Source: Perkinsus olseni (taxonomy: Eukaryota; Perkinsozoa; Perkinsida). Taken from it: a stretch of 44,496 bases of DNA. The notes under the pieces are model-generated. The model did not search any database, had not been told where the DNA came from, and saw only the letters and a program-made list of their open reading frames with translations. This document shows positions 10,772-20,507 of the stretch, piece by piece. The translations under genes were made by a program, and so were the position numbers. The stretch lies in assembly GCA_013115125.1 (NCBI GenBank), contig JABANN010000272.1, positions 1 to 44,496 of the forward strand, given 5' to 3'. Position 1 is the first letter of the stretch, and every line of letters begins with the position of its first letter.

Positions 10772-11525
10772 TTATGAGTTCCCTACTCTGTCTGGCATCT
10801 CAATCATCGTGATCTGACCGGTAGAGTTGATAACGGCAGGGACCTCAGGCAGATCGTCCAAGCCTCCCTCGTACAACCTCTGAATGCACACAGCAGCCTC
10901 TAGAAGATATACAGGAGGTACACTTACATCGCTGTAGACCTCTGCCCTCGCCTCCTCCATGCTCTTTCGCGACTCGATCCCCTCACGAGGTTCCTCTGTC
11001 CTCCCTCGGGGCTCCTCCATGCTCTTTCTTGTCGCCTCTGTGCTTCTGCGAGGCCCCTCACTTTCGCCTCGACGTTCCTCTATACTCCTCCGAGTCTCTC
11101 TCGAGCCTTCTCGACGCTCCTCTATGCTTCTTCGGGGCCCTTCTTTACTCGCTCTAGTCTCCTCAACGCTCCATCTGGGCTCTCCTATGCTCCTTCGAGA
11201 GCCCTCACTTTCTCCTCGAGGCTCCTTCACACTCTCACGGGGCCCCTCTATGCTCCTGCGAGGCCCCTCACTTTCCTCAGATGGCTCCCTTATGCTCCCT
11301 CGATGCTCCTCTATACTCCTTCGGGACGCCTCCGTCCCTCCTGAGGCCTCCTCGAGGCTGCCAAGCCCCTCCGCCATGACCCTCTCTATGTGATCATCCA
11401 AGTCGTCGTAGGCGCTGCTGTCTATCGGATGCACTGCGGCTAGTGGTATCTTTCGCAGCCGAAAGGATGGCGAGGAAACTGAATGATTTGTTACTGCAGT
11501 TGCACGAAGGTATTGGAAATTGACT
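10772..11525 (-). CDS. low-complexity Arg/Glu/Ser repeat protein
   Basis: An open minus-strand frame runs from about 11525 to the stop at 10772. Its middle (about 130 codons) is a degenerate tandem repeat of RRSIEEPRGESEGP-like units. The flanks are non-repetitive: upstream a segment with AYDDLDDHIERVMAEGLGS, downstream PVYLLEAAVCIQRLYEGGLDDLPEVPAVI. The first in-frame ATG is near 11376; a more upstream exon may supply the start, because the frame is open without an ATG to 11525. The repeat unit is about 14-18 codons with Ser/Arg/Glu alternation, likely disordered. The GC-rich DNA repeat also leaves the opposite strand open (10959-11393), which I take as a shadow. It lies just upstream of the VTT-like gene on the same strand; function unknown. 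Confidence 0.5.
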
Positions 11526-11570
11526 CAATCTTGAAATCTTGCTATCTTGCAACCTCTTAACGCACTCTAA
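11526..11570 (+). repeat. copy of intron-associated repeat (family T1)
   Basis: Reads AATCTTGAAATCTTGCTATC then TTGCAACCTCTTAACGCAC. The same words make up complete introns at 4090-4136 and 22292-22339. Here it lies just before the RING gene's ATG. Confidence 0.5.
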
Positions 11571-11598
11571 CTGACTAGAAAAAGCGGATGCTTAACTG

Positions 11599-12143
11599 AT
11601 GTCAAGTTTTTCATCAAATTCGCGAAGTCCAACGGTGGAGTGTCGTATATGCTTGCACGAGTATAATCGAAGGGCGCATGTACCTAAAGTAGGTGGTATC
11701 TTAGGTTGAACCATGTAAGATACGATTGAGGTTAGGTGCTCTCAACCTGCGGACATACGTTATGTGTATCGTGTCTGAAGCGAATAACACAGTCTTGGTC
11801 AAAGTGGAGTTTTGAATGTCCGTAAGCACCAGAGCGCATCTCGAGGTCGAGCGTGAAAGATACAGAACTGGTCAACATACAGCCCCAAGTCTTCAGGTTC
11901 TGTCGCAAAGAGTGTACGTTGGATAAAGTAACTACCAACTATGCTCTTGCCGATATCGCAACAGGAGGTAATAACGATCTTAGTAGTCGATCGACCAGCT
12001 CCTGGTCTCCAGATGACTACTGTTGTCCCAACGTAACCATGCCGAAGTACTCTGGTGGCATTGAAGAGGACGAGCAGGCGAGTGCGAGCTGCGTGAAAGG
12101 TGGTAGGGAATCGGGAGGAGGAGGTCCTCGCTGTGGATCATAA
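11599..12143 (+). CDS. small RING-finger protein (probable E3 ubiquitin ligase)
   Basis: Four exons, 11599-11688, 11736-11821, 11897-11967 and 12013-12143, join without phase conflict into a complete protein of about 125 aa. After a Ser-rich start (MSSFSSNSRSP) comes a C3HC4 RING: CRICLHEYNRRAH, then CGHTLCVSCL, and ECPFCRKECTLDKVTTNYAL. All eight zinc ligands are present in the expected order, with the CPxCR and following Asn-Tyr-Ala-Leu seen in TRIM/LONRF-like RING domains. The C-terminal part has further cysteines (DYCCPNVTMP) and ends Gly-rich. RING proteins transfer ubiquitin from an E2 to substrates. No substrate-binding domain is visible, so a larger partner is likely. The introns are 47, 75 and 45 nt. 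Confidence 0.85.
11836..11878 (+). repeat. family T2 repeat inside RING intron 2
   Basis: CTCGAGGTCGAGCGTGAAAG then ATACAGAACTGGTCAA lies within intron 11822-11896. See the copies at 5862-5900 and 18268-18318. Confidence 0.5.
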
Positions 12144-12993
12144 AAATTCCGAAATTCGTATCGTGAAAATCAGTATCATCATAGCCTATGGTCATCATAA
12201 TAGGAAATTCAAAACGTCCGTCGCAATTGCATTTTGAATTTCACATAATTGTCCCGGACGTTATTTTTCAACGAAAGAATTTTCATAAAATTTACGAAGA
12301 TTTTTCACAAATTTTTGCAAAATTTCGCATTTATGACATAAATTCTGCCGACAAACTACGTTTCAAGCATATTAGTGTATACGGTTGTCGTAAACGTTTT
12401 TTCAATGAAAACATGCTTTTGCCGACGAATCGCGTCTGAAATCCTAGTGAGCATACAGGTAGGGTATGAGGAACTGACCACTGCGAGATTCGTTGTACCG
12501 GGAAATTCATAGATAGAGGCCCTCGCTATGGCCATATTAAACCCCGTAACATGAATTTCATGAATTTATCTTTCTCAAAATCATGCTTTTGCCGACAGAT
12601 TAGATGTGAAATTATTGTTAAGCACACAAATAAGGTATAAGGATCTGGCCGCACAAAATGGAACTGACGGAGTAGTTTTCAATCAGAGTAATGAGACTGA
12701 TCCGCGCGATGATTTTTCAATTCTTCCACACGTCGAAAAGCCCATGTAACGTCTGTGTCGAAAATTTCTAGCATATGGCTTTCGTATATTACGAATCGTG
12801 ATATGAATTTCAAAACGCCCGTGACGAGTATAGTTGGATATCATATATACTGATCTGCATCTTCGATAATCGTAGCGATGATTATTCAATAATCAAGACT
12901 GGAATGTAATAATAATTATATATCCGAAAATTGAATTGTAGAATCTTTGACGTCACTCGTGGGTATATCATGCAGCATGGCATTCCTCCTCAG
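12144..12993. other. AT-rich gap with degenerate repeats
   Basis: No gene seen. Several diverged units of about 110-130 bp carry ATGCTTTTGCCGACxxAT and a later GTAxGGTATxAGGAxCTG (for example near 12410-12480 and 12580-12650). They may be an old tandem array. Confidence 0.45.
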
Positions 12994-13118
12994 ATGACGG
13001 TTTCGTCGCTGGCGTGCTGGGATTCGCGGCTGGCGCCTTGCTGGCTGGAGGAGTAGCGGCCATTGCTGCGTCGGCTAGTAGTAAAAATAAGAAGAAACAT
13101 CGTCGTGATGACAATTAA
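12994..13118 (+). CDS. orphan terminal exon with one membrane helix
   Basis: After a strong acceptor (CATTCCTCCTCAG) an exon codes for GFVAGVLGFAAGALLAGGVA, an Ala/Gly-rich membrane helix with small-xxx-small packing, then a very basic tail (KNKKKHRR) and a stop at 13116-13118. The upstream exons could not be found in the AT-rich DNA before it. It may be the end of a small tail-anchored or type-I protein, or a leftover piece. The form (last exon with helix plus basic tail) resembles exon 2 of the gene at 16126. Confidence 0.4.
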
Positions 13119-14415
13119 TGTCTATTTTCGGAGTGATTGAGTTCGGATATTTTTATCATCTCGGATGTGTCTTGAGCTGCATAGATCGAAGGGTTGACGC
13201 TGATAGGATAGCGACCGTAGAATCACTAAATGTTTGCTTTTCGTATGAGGCCCTCATGATGAGGGCTCGTATCATCATAATCGCGAGGAATTGAAGTACC
13301 AAACCTGACTCTAGTGGATTCTTAGAGGAATCTGATATTGATATTATAGAGCATCGCACTCTACTAGTACAGCTTGTGTCCGGTATAGGAAATATATCAA
13401 GAAACGCGCGTCCGCTTGTGTCCGCGCGCAATTAAGGAAATGAACACAATGGATCACCACAATCATTACCATCGAGGTATTGAGGAGAAGAGAGTCGTAG
13501 CGTGCTTGGCGCCTCTCATTGCTCGTAGTCCAGCTCGGCGTTGGTCGAATTAATTGTGGGACCTTGATTTAATGCTCGTGCTCCATGCTCGTAGTCGAGT
13601 TGTTTTGAAATGCTGCTTCGAAGTTCATCTGAATCGTCGGTCGATCCTCATCCGTCCAATCCCGCGGCTGAAGGTTTCATCAAAGTGGATACTGAGGAGG
13701 GAGGGGAGACTGAGGAGTCGCCGGCGGAGGGAATGCAGCAAAGAGGTAGTGATGGTGAGAGGTGATGTAGTAATATCGGGAACCTGCTTTGGAAGTAGCT
13801 CAGTTCGAAATAGTGAAGCCGTGCATCGACTCAGTAGGATGAAATTTTGTTCGATTTATTTGGACTATTGAATTGTCTTCGGATCTGAGTTGAATGAATC
13901 TGCGTAGTTATGCGTCGTTTGGAGATCACGAGGATCCCTGTTGCATCAGCCATGGGCTAGAGTGTACCAGAGGACCAGGATAAATAATATTTATTAATTT
14001 TAATTTAATATTTATTAAATATCACAAGAATTCATTCTAGTAAACATTAGGATCATTCGTTTCCACTGTACGAGATCTTGTGAGAGAGTCTAATGTGAGC
14101 TGATGTGTTCAAAACGCCTCTCGCTATGAAATAGTTTGATAACGAAAGAATTTTGATTCAAATTTCCCTGTCCGATCCCGCTGTTACGCTGACAAAGGTT
14201 TCTTCGAGGGAATTGGAGTCGTCATGAGTTTGGTAAAGTCAGAACAGGGCCTGTACTGCAGGCGGTATAATTAGAAATTTTAACTTAAAATTCCTCTGTC
14301 GAACCAGCTCGATGTCTACATCGTCTGAAATAAGAACGAAATTGGAGAAGTCGCTCCCTAGCCTCATCGTTACGTGATTATTATCCAGAATCTCGACTGA
14401 TGTTGGCAGGACCTT
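13119..14415. other. mostly non-coding gap
   Basis: Holds the first copy of repeat R1 (13297-13450). An ORF at 13610-13765 starts MLLRSSSESSVDPHPSNP and is acidic near its end, followed by a possible donor; it could be a lone exon or chance. Nothing else is convincing. Confidence 0.4.
13297..13450 (+). repeat. dispersed repeat R1, copy 1
   Basis: About 150 bp shared with 33363-33510: ACTCTAGTGGATTCTT, ATTATAGAGCATCGCACTCT, ACAGCTTGTGTCCGGTATAG and ACAATTAAGGAA-type endings. The other copy is inside an intron of gene B. No coding potential or clear terminal repeats. Confidence 0.75.
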
Positions 14416-14943
14416 ATGGCTCTCCGTCGGGGTTGAGGAGAAACATAGGATGGTTCGGTTGTCTTAGGGCAAGTGGCAGCCGAGGCAGTGGCTGCTATCT
14501 CTGGGTTGGCAGCGGACTTCGGCGATGGTCCAATGACATTGAAGATTCTATTATCGTCTGGAGCTGGAAGCGCATTCTTGGCAGCATTGGTGAACCTATT
14601 GCATGTAATAAAGAAGAAGGAGAATACGATAGTCTGCGTCGGCCGAGCTGAGTCGGTCTTGAGCTTAGTACGTTCTGCGCAAACTCATACACGATCGTCG
14701 TTGCCAGGTGCTCTATTACCATCCCTTGGCCCTACTCAGTGTCGCGGAGAGTCTTTTCCTCGTGTCGTTTGCTGTTATGATGCTAGCAGTGGATCTCCCG
14801 ACGCACAACCGAGTGGCTATGGAGTTGAGGGTAGTAGGGAGGGAGGACTTGTCACTGATTCGGCCACTCAGATACATTTTGAGCAGTTTGATATCGCATT
14901 GGTTTTTGCTGTTGAACTTTTAGTTTGGAAATTCAAAGTTTGA
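14416..14943 (+). CDS. small multi-pass membrane protein
   Basis: Four exons, 14416-14431, 14468-14631, 14669-14830 and 14872-14943, join in consistent phase across introns of 36, 37 and 41 nt to give about 137 aa. It starts MALRRGQVAAEAVAAISGLA. Hydrophobic segments include AGSAFLAALVNLLHVI (about 35-50), YHPLALLSVAESLFLVSFAV (about 75-95) and FDIALVFAVELLVW near the C-terminus, with a basic KKK/RRK loop between the first two. No family is recognised. The very short first exon (five codons) makes the start the least certain point. The introns under 40 nt are a feature of the locus. A neighbouring intron pair of similar size occurs in the HPR-like gene. Confidence 0.6.
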
Positions 14944-15153
14944 ATTCTTGACGCCAAGTACGCCTTTAGAGCGCAATCTGTCAGTGACACTGACTCAGTG
15001 TAATTCCGGGTAGTTTATGCTCAATGAAAGAGACATCTGTCTCTGATCAACTAATCCCATGGGTGATACTAATCCCATAGTTCAACTTAACTGGCTGTCA
15101 CGATCAACTTGTGAGCCACTGGCTGGTGACAGACAGCCCCCCTCCGCTCACAG

Positions 15154-15698
15154 ATGGCACCAAATGGAGGTCCTCAGTATCTCCTAACAGAAACTCGGTG
15201 CGTTTTTGCTACATGCCTTCGGGACAGCCGAGACTCCAGACGTCTATGGGATCTATGGACTCGCCGCCCTGTGGTCGAATGGTTGAGCCTCTCACGATTG
15301 CGTGGCGAGGCCTTGACTGAAGCCAATAATATGCTCACAATCAGTGACCGCGCAAGGTGAGGATCATCGCCAACACATCCTGAACGGAGAATTCTCATCG
15401 AAAACGACCGCGGAGTACCGTGCGTTGGCGGGGATGGCCCCGTATGATGAGCTAATTCTGTGGTCACTAGGTCTTGTCTACTCACACTGGAGTGAATGAA
15501 GATTTTGATGGGTTTCTTTCGCATGGAGGACTTCTTTATTCGTTAAAGAGGCTAAAAGTTTATCGTGATGACGTTTATCGCGCCGCAGCCTTCGCTGCCA
15601 CACTCGTAGGGGGCAAGACCTTCATGTGCTTCTTCGGGCTCGGATTCGACCGAGAACACAGGAAAGCCATGGACACTTCCTACTTCCGCGCTCCGTAG
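15154..15698 (+). CDS. possible small protein, three exons
   Basis: Proposed exons: 15154-15355, about 15471-15491, and 15551-15698. The first opens MAPNGGPQYLLTETRCVFAT, is Arg-rich, and ends at a clean donor (AG then GTGAGG). A tiny middle exon of 21 nt keeps the frame into a third exon with VYRDDVYRAAAFAATLVGG and FMCFFGLGF, a likely membrane helix, and a TAG stop. The exon ends agree in phase, but an exon this small is a weak link. The alternative frame around 15410-15495 also looks protein-like, so the middle may be wrong. No family recognised. Confidence 0.35.
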
Positions 15699-15729
15699 TC
15701 GTTCCGAGCGATGCGATATATGATATTGA

Positions 15730-16013
15730 ATGCATCTCTGGAAGGCTATTCGAGTCGGAGCAGCGCTGGAGAACTCGCTTGACTGGCATAGTACATCAAG
15801 GCAGCCTACAAGACGATCGCGGCCAAGTCCGGTGAGCGGATGCACTTGGTTGCAAGCTCGCAAGTTCGTCGACAAGGTGGTAGCCCGTCCACTTGCAAGG
15901 CCCCGACCAGAACTCAGCCATATACAAGAACTCTGCGTTCAACGAACCATGCGGCGGCGAGACCGCGTCAAACTCCGAGGAGACGTCGAAGAAAGAGGCT
16001 ACAAGGTGTGACT
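15730..16013 (+). CDS. possible Arg-rich ORF
   Basis: An open frame starts at ATG 15730 (MHLWKAIRVGAALENSLDW) and continues through VDKVVARPLARPRPELSHIQ to a stop after RGYKV. A stretch of 33 nt bounded by GTGAGC and AAG could be an in-frame intron. The amino-acid make-up is plausible for a basic protein, but there is no family match and no link to a neighbouring exon was found. Confidence 0.25.
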
Positions 16014-16125
16014 CATACTGCCTAGAAAGTCCTATCCTTTTCTCCGTACCTCTCGTGTGATTGCCGACCACTCATTGGTGTGGATCGTCTTGGGCACGAC
16101 ACTGCTGTTGTGTTTCAACTAATTC

Positions 16126-17724
16126 ATGCCTGTCTTTGTAGGCATGCAACCGAAATTCGCCGCCACGGTGGCGGCGCCACCAACGACTAGTACCAGTCAA
16201 AACCGTGCAAAGTATCGGAGCATATACGCTGCTCCAACGACTGAGATTTCTCCTGTCATTCCAATGATTGCTGCGAGGGAATATATGTTCAGACTTATCT
16301 GCCATCATCGGTGACACCCTTCGCATCGAGCGTCACAGACGTTTCAGCCTCTAAGGTTCCTCCAAGTTGTTATACAGCCTTGTTTCTTGTCTTGTTGTAA
16401 TCGAAATTCTAATTTAATGGAGAAATCTTAATTTAACAAGTTGCATGCAACATAATTGCATGTTCGCTCTGTTTGATATATTCAAGCCCGTGTCTGAGCT
16501 GATCGCTTGCTCTTCAGGGCTTCGCAGAAGGCTTTCTGAAGATACTCACTCGGATCACTGGGAAGGGGGCGTGGTATGGGTACTTGGGTTCAGCGGTGTT
16601 CTCGAGTATGCGATCCAATAATTGCTGGTAATAAGCGAAAGGTCCCAGGTTCAATTCTCGGCGAGATCATCCTGAAATAGTATTTTTACTCACGGCGACT
16701 ATGTCGTAGCGGATTGTAGACCGTTGGCGTTCTGCCGCAGAACTTCTGCGCATGCGGATAGAGTCGACTCCGTCCGAGCGAGCTCGTCGATGTCCCCGGT
16801 TCGATCCCTGGTTAGTGCATTTTCTCTCAGGGCCGCTGGTGCGTGGTTATTGGGTGGCTACACCTTCCTGGTTGGAGTCATCGCTGGATCACTTGGCTTC
16901 TCCAAATCGCGGAAACTGAACCGAGTAATAAATCGTTAAATTTCCGTGACGAATTCATGCCTTTTGCAGATAAGAAGGGAAGTTGGTCTTCAATTTGATA
17001 ACGATGCCGAGAGAGTTTACGAGTCCTTTGCAGTCGATGATCCCTCCAGAGGAATGACTCGGGAGGAGTTTGCTGCTATGACATGTAATAACTAATTTCG
17101 TGGCGCGTGACGCATATTTTTGATGAGTATCGCTCTAATTTCGTGGCGCGTGAGACTGGAGGTGCCTAACTTGAATGTTAGGAGCACTTTCAGGACTGAA
17201 TCTGTCGTGTAAAAGACGTTCCTGGGAGCGCTTTCGAAACTCGGGAGAGGGCCACTGAGCACTCGGACAGATTCCTGATGGCCTGCAAAGTCATTCGGAA
17301 TATACAGCACAAGTTAAAGTCGTTGATGAAAGTGAAAACTCAAGCAAATATATAAGTTTAATTTCCTGTTACTAGCGAGAATTTTGATCGTACTATACTC
17401 TACCAGATTCTGAATACATCCTCATGAAACCGTGATGGTCTCATGCCTAGGCACTGGAGAAGTTTTTCACTTGCCAAAGGTGAATTTTGCGATGTGAAAT
17501 GTCTTTTTCATTATTGTTGTTCGTATCCTCCACTGTATTTTCGCGGCGCGTGACAATGGTCTTTTTTTCTTTCAGCCCAGCTGACTGGTATAACCCTTCG
17601 TGATGACGAAGTGAGGTATATCTACTCCGCCATTTGTATCGGGGCGGGGTACAGGAATTCCAAAGGGGAACTCACGGCTTCTGAACTGCGGAGATGGATG
17701 AACTCGACCTTCACCTTGCTCTGA
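16126..17724 (+). CDS. single-pass membrane protein with EF-hand-like C-terminus
   Basis: Exons 16126-16310, 16831-16924, 16970-17084 and 17576-17724 all join in phase (introns 520, 45 and 491 nt), giving about 180 aa. The N-terminus MPVFVGMQPKFAATVAAPPT is followed by a Thr/Pro region, then a membrane helix AWLLGGYTFLVGVIAGSLGF and a basic KSRKLNR. The C-terminal half has two EF-hand-like units: VYESFAVDDPSRGMTREEF and later VRYIYSAICIG with NSKGELTASELRRWM. The loops have the helix-loop-helix spacing and acidic ends but miss several calcium ligands, so calcium binding is doubtful. The layout (one helix, then paired EF-like units) suggests a membrane-tethered calcium-sensor relative. Introns 1 and 3 carry tRNA-like and MITE-like sequences. 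Confidence 0.65.
16641..16814 (+). repeat. two tRNA-like fragments in one intron
   Basis: Within intron 1 of the EF-hand-like gene. At 16641-16668 AAGGTCCCAGGTTCAATTCT, and at 16791-16812 TGTCCCCGGTTCGATCCCTG. The latter is a good T-arm with upstream tRNA-like spacing, but neither has a full cloverleaf. Confidence 0.55.
17093..17554 (+). repeat. intron with three GGCGCGTGA words and a MITE relative
   Basis: Inside intron 3 of the EF-hand-like gene, the word AATTTCGTGGCGCGTGA occurs at 17094-17110 and 17137-17153, and a variant (TTTTCGCGGCGCGTGAC) at 17538-17554, close to the acceptor. Between them, 17161-17264 is a diverged F1 foldback relative (rc starts GAGTGCTCAGTGGCCCTCTC). Confidence 0.6.
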
Positions 17725-18334
17725 TCTCTGGTACTATCACGGAGGGTGATTGACGCAACGTCTTCGTTGCGGTGCGCTGAACTCCGTTTTTGGAGTTCAT
17801 AAAAGACCCACTCTACGTGCACTAACGAAGAAGTCTCGAAATTGTCGAGGATATTTGTCTCCAAATTATTTGAAAATTCTCAGTTTCTGAAAAGTCGTCG
17901 GGAATCTCTGAAGGACGATTGGAGACTTGTTGGCGAGTCGTTTATTTAGCTCCCTTACAGTTGGCCTGTTAGAGTTAGTTTTACTGCGCCCCAGTGTATT
18001 GCCACATTTCCCGACTACGTGCGTGGGTTGTGCGAATAGTGCGGACCGTTGCAAATGTAGAATCAGGGAATTCCGATTGGGTTGGCGAGCACTCGATGCC
18101 GAATCCCAGTGCTCATTCGTATCGTTATTTTGTTTTTGAGTTCTTAGCGTTGTGCAGATTCAGGGGGGATGGATTTTGGTTTTCTGATCGATCAGGACTC
18201 GAAGATTCCTCTGAAGCAGAGGAGTGCCGACATTTTTACCAGCTGATTGTTTATGTGTTACAATATTGCTTCCAAGTCATATCTTGAGGTTGCGCGAGGA
18301 AGATACAAAACGGGTCGGATGTAGTGTTTTTTTT
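17725..18334. other. gap with a family T2 repeat
   Basis: No gene was convincing here. The stretch 18268-18318 (CATATCTTGAGGTTGCGCGA then GGAAGATACAAAACGGG) is the third copy of repeat family T2, lying directly before a small gene; it may mark an intron in a 5' leader. Confidence 0.4.
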
Positions 18335-18579
18335 ATGAGTGCTGTGGCGGATGGCGTTGACGTGCCGTCCGAGAACATTTTTTGGAGGCTGGCGAAGTTC
18401 CTGTGGCTCGAGACTGAAAGTGTTGATAAAGTGCGCAAGGTAGTGATGATCGGGCGACCGGGTATCCATACCACTCCTTCCGTGGATCGTGCCAGGCGAT
18501 AGATGCTCAGCTGGCAGCGGACGCGGGGAAGCTTCTGAGTGAAGGCCAATTGGAGCGAATCGCGATCCACGAAGAGTAG
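18335..18579 (+). CDS. 62-aa protein, two exons
   Basis: Exons 18335-18439 and 18496-18579 join in phase 0 over a 56-nt intron (GTAGTG...CCAG). The protein runs MSAVADGVDVPSENIFWRLA, a helical part with FLWLETESVDKVRK, then AIDAQLAADAGKLLSEGQLE, and a short acidic end. It is all-helical in appearance, soluble, and of unknown family. Upstream exons are possible because the ATG follows a T-run that could also be an acceptor tract. Confidence 0.5.
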
Positions 18580-18620
18580 TGGGGTGGGATGAGCGGCTGA
18601 GAACCTAGCGGCGGTAGCAT

Positions 18621-18650
18621 TTCCCGCGGAGGTTCGATCCCGGCGAGGAG
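18621..18650 (+). repeat. tRNA-like fragment
   Basis: GCGGAGGTTCGATCCCGGCG is a T-arm/B-box-like word with no matching rest of a tRNA. Confidence 0.4.
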
Positions 18651-18883
18651 GTTTTATGCTTATGCCAGTGAGACCCTCGCCAAGGGCATCGGCGTCTGCG
18701 GAGCGGTAGTGGCGATACGACTTTGTGAATGGGGTGGCGTGTGGGCTGATGGAACACGGAGATGTAATATGGAATGGAGGGTGATCTGTAAGATTGGATA
18801 ACTTAACAAGAGTCGTTTACAGTGGATCCTGATGAGTTACAACAGTAATACTTTGGTTAGCTCTTTGCTGTTGTCATATCATA

Positions 18884-19019
18884 CAGGTGGCCGAGGGTGG
18901 GGCTGAGCAGGGAAATATTATCGTTACACGCTCCGAGTATTCTCTTGCTTGGGATAACGTTTAAATTGAGAATGTACGGCTAAAAATCCGGTGCAATATT
19001 TCCCACTCCGGGCCACCTG
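18884..19019. mobile_element. MITE-like inverted-repeat element
   Basis: The left end CAGGTGGCCGAGGGTGGG and the right end, read on the other strand, CAGGTGGCCCGGAGTGGG match, and both arms reach GGGAAATATT further in. The ends resemble hAT-type termini (CAGGGTGGCC of the element at 26989). No 8-bp duplication is visible, so it is probably old. Confidence 0.6.
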
Positions 19020-19078
19020 TGAACAGCAACATAGTAGAGAGACGCAGTCAGTTTTGTACAGCTTCTTATAGCCAGGCT

Positions 19079-19522
19079 ATGCTGTCCCCGGCCCGCCAAC
19101 GGTCGCTCGTGAGTCGTTGAGAGTGATATCAATGCAGGGTGAAGATGCGAAAGGGAACGCTCTCACGAAGAGGAGGCTAGTGTTAAAAATGATAACTACG
19201 GGTCTTTCACAGTGGTTTTCGGATCATGAGGCAATCACAACTTATGCAGCAAGACAGGAAGTTGTGTACAACACTTCCTCCCAGCTAGGCTATCCATTTA
19301 CGCATTCGGCGCAGTTCGAAGCGATCCGATAATAAGCAATCTAGCTAGGAGAATCATGGGACGAGACAGTTGATTGAGAGCATCATTTTCTCATAGAAGG
19401 TCGTGTCAGATTATCGCGCCCTGCCGGCGTTCACAGCCTTCTTCGGGGCGTATCATTTGGTCCGGGCGGTCCAGGGGAGTTCGATGCTCTATGGCGTCAT
19501 GACGGAGCCGGATAATATGTAA
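19079..19522 (+). CDS. small putative membrane-associated protein
   Basis: The second exon, 19397-19522, is convincing: after an acceptor (TTTTCTCATAG) it codes KVVSDYRALPAFTAFFGAYH, then LVRAVQGSSMLYGVMTE and a stop. A first exon at 19079-19108 (MLSPARQRSL) ends at a strong GTGAGT donor and joins in phase 0, giving 51 aa; the intron would be 288 nt, so a further exon may be hidden. One amphipathic or membrane helix is present. The size and style suggest a small mitochondrial inner-membrane subunit, but this is a guess. Confidence 0.45.
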
Positions 19523-19616
19523 TTGGGGATTTTTAGGAGGGCTCACGATCGTCTAAAGGTCCACTTGCACGTTAGGTCTTATCACTGATAGTGGCTCAGG
19601 ATCGTTGGATGGAAGT

Positions 19617-19905
19617 TGTTACTTTTCCAACCGAATTTTTTATGAAAATTCTGGAGAAATTTCAAGTCGTCTCGTTAAATTTTTTAATTTCCCCGCCGAA
19701 TATTGTGTGAAATTTTTCGAGAAATTTGAAGTAGTTTCGTTGAATTTGTTACTTTCTCCGCCGAATTTTCTGTTGAAATTACTCGTAAATTTTCAGCAGT
19801 TTTGTTGAATTTGCTACTTTCCCAACCGAATTTTTTGAAACTTTTCGAGAAATTTCGAGTAGCTTCGTTGAATTCGATACTTTCCCGGCCGAAATTTTCT
19901 GTTCC
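19617..19905 (+). repeat. tandem repeat, about 4.5 units of 60-64 bp
   Basis: The unit reads TTACTTTCCC-CCGAATTTTxTGxxAAATT then TTCGAGAAATTT-AAGTAGTTTCGTTGAAT. Units have diverged (roughly 75-85% alike by eye) and contain many GAAATTT palindromic words. No gene overlaps. Confidence 0.75.
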
Positions 19906-20507
19906 TTAAAAGCAGCGAGAATTTGGTAGGTTTGCGAGTCGGTTGCGACGGGTTTATCGGAAGTACGCTCCGGAGGGATCTGATACTTGGACGCTGCTTG
20001 AATCGATGACAGCGGCTAAGGAGGGGATTGGTGGCGAGGGAGCATGTTTCTGATTCAGAGGAGCTTTGTTTGAGTGCTTCATCAGTGGGGAGGGAGGTTG
20101 ACCTGCTTTGCATCTTTCATGCTTGAAGCTGAGATACTTCCTTATTATTTCAACTATCATTTGTGCTCCAACCAGCTCGTTTGGATACCACCTATGTGAG
20201 CAGTATACTTGTTCATGACATAGCGATCGTTAAGCGATAGGCTAGGTGACATAGCGATAGGCTGCATTAATACCGTCATCACCAATACCGCATTTTCCTT
20301 CGGGATTTTTCCGTAAAATTAGCAGGAGAAGAGCCCTGTGTTTTCTTCCTCATTCAAGAGTTTTTGGAGCGCGGAACCGATTCAGCTACGGCTGAGCAGC
20401 TTATGATTATTTTCAGTGTACATTACTTTTCTTATTGCAGCCCACCGCGGCGGTAGGGCCGACCCATTCTGTTGCATCGTCGTCGTCGAGGACTCGATCA
20501 AGGCACG

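Noticed and set aside
10959-11393. Plus-strand 144-codon ORF
   Set aside because: It is the mirror of the minus-strand charged repeat; the flanking non-repeat parts look like protein only on the minus strand.
15796-16326. Minus-strand hydrophobic frames suggesting a membrane protein
   Set aside because: The two hydrophobic stretches are separated by a stop and only a 17-nt pseudo-intron; the plus strand here gives an exon that joins in phase with three others.
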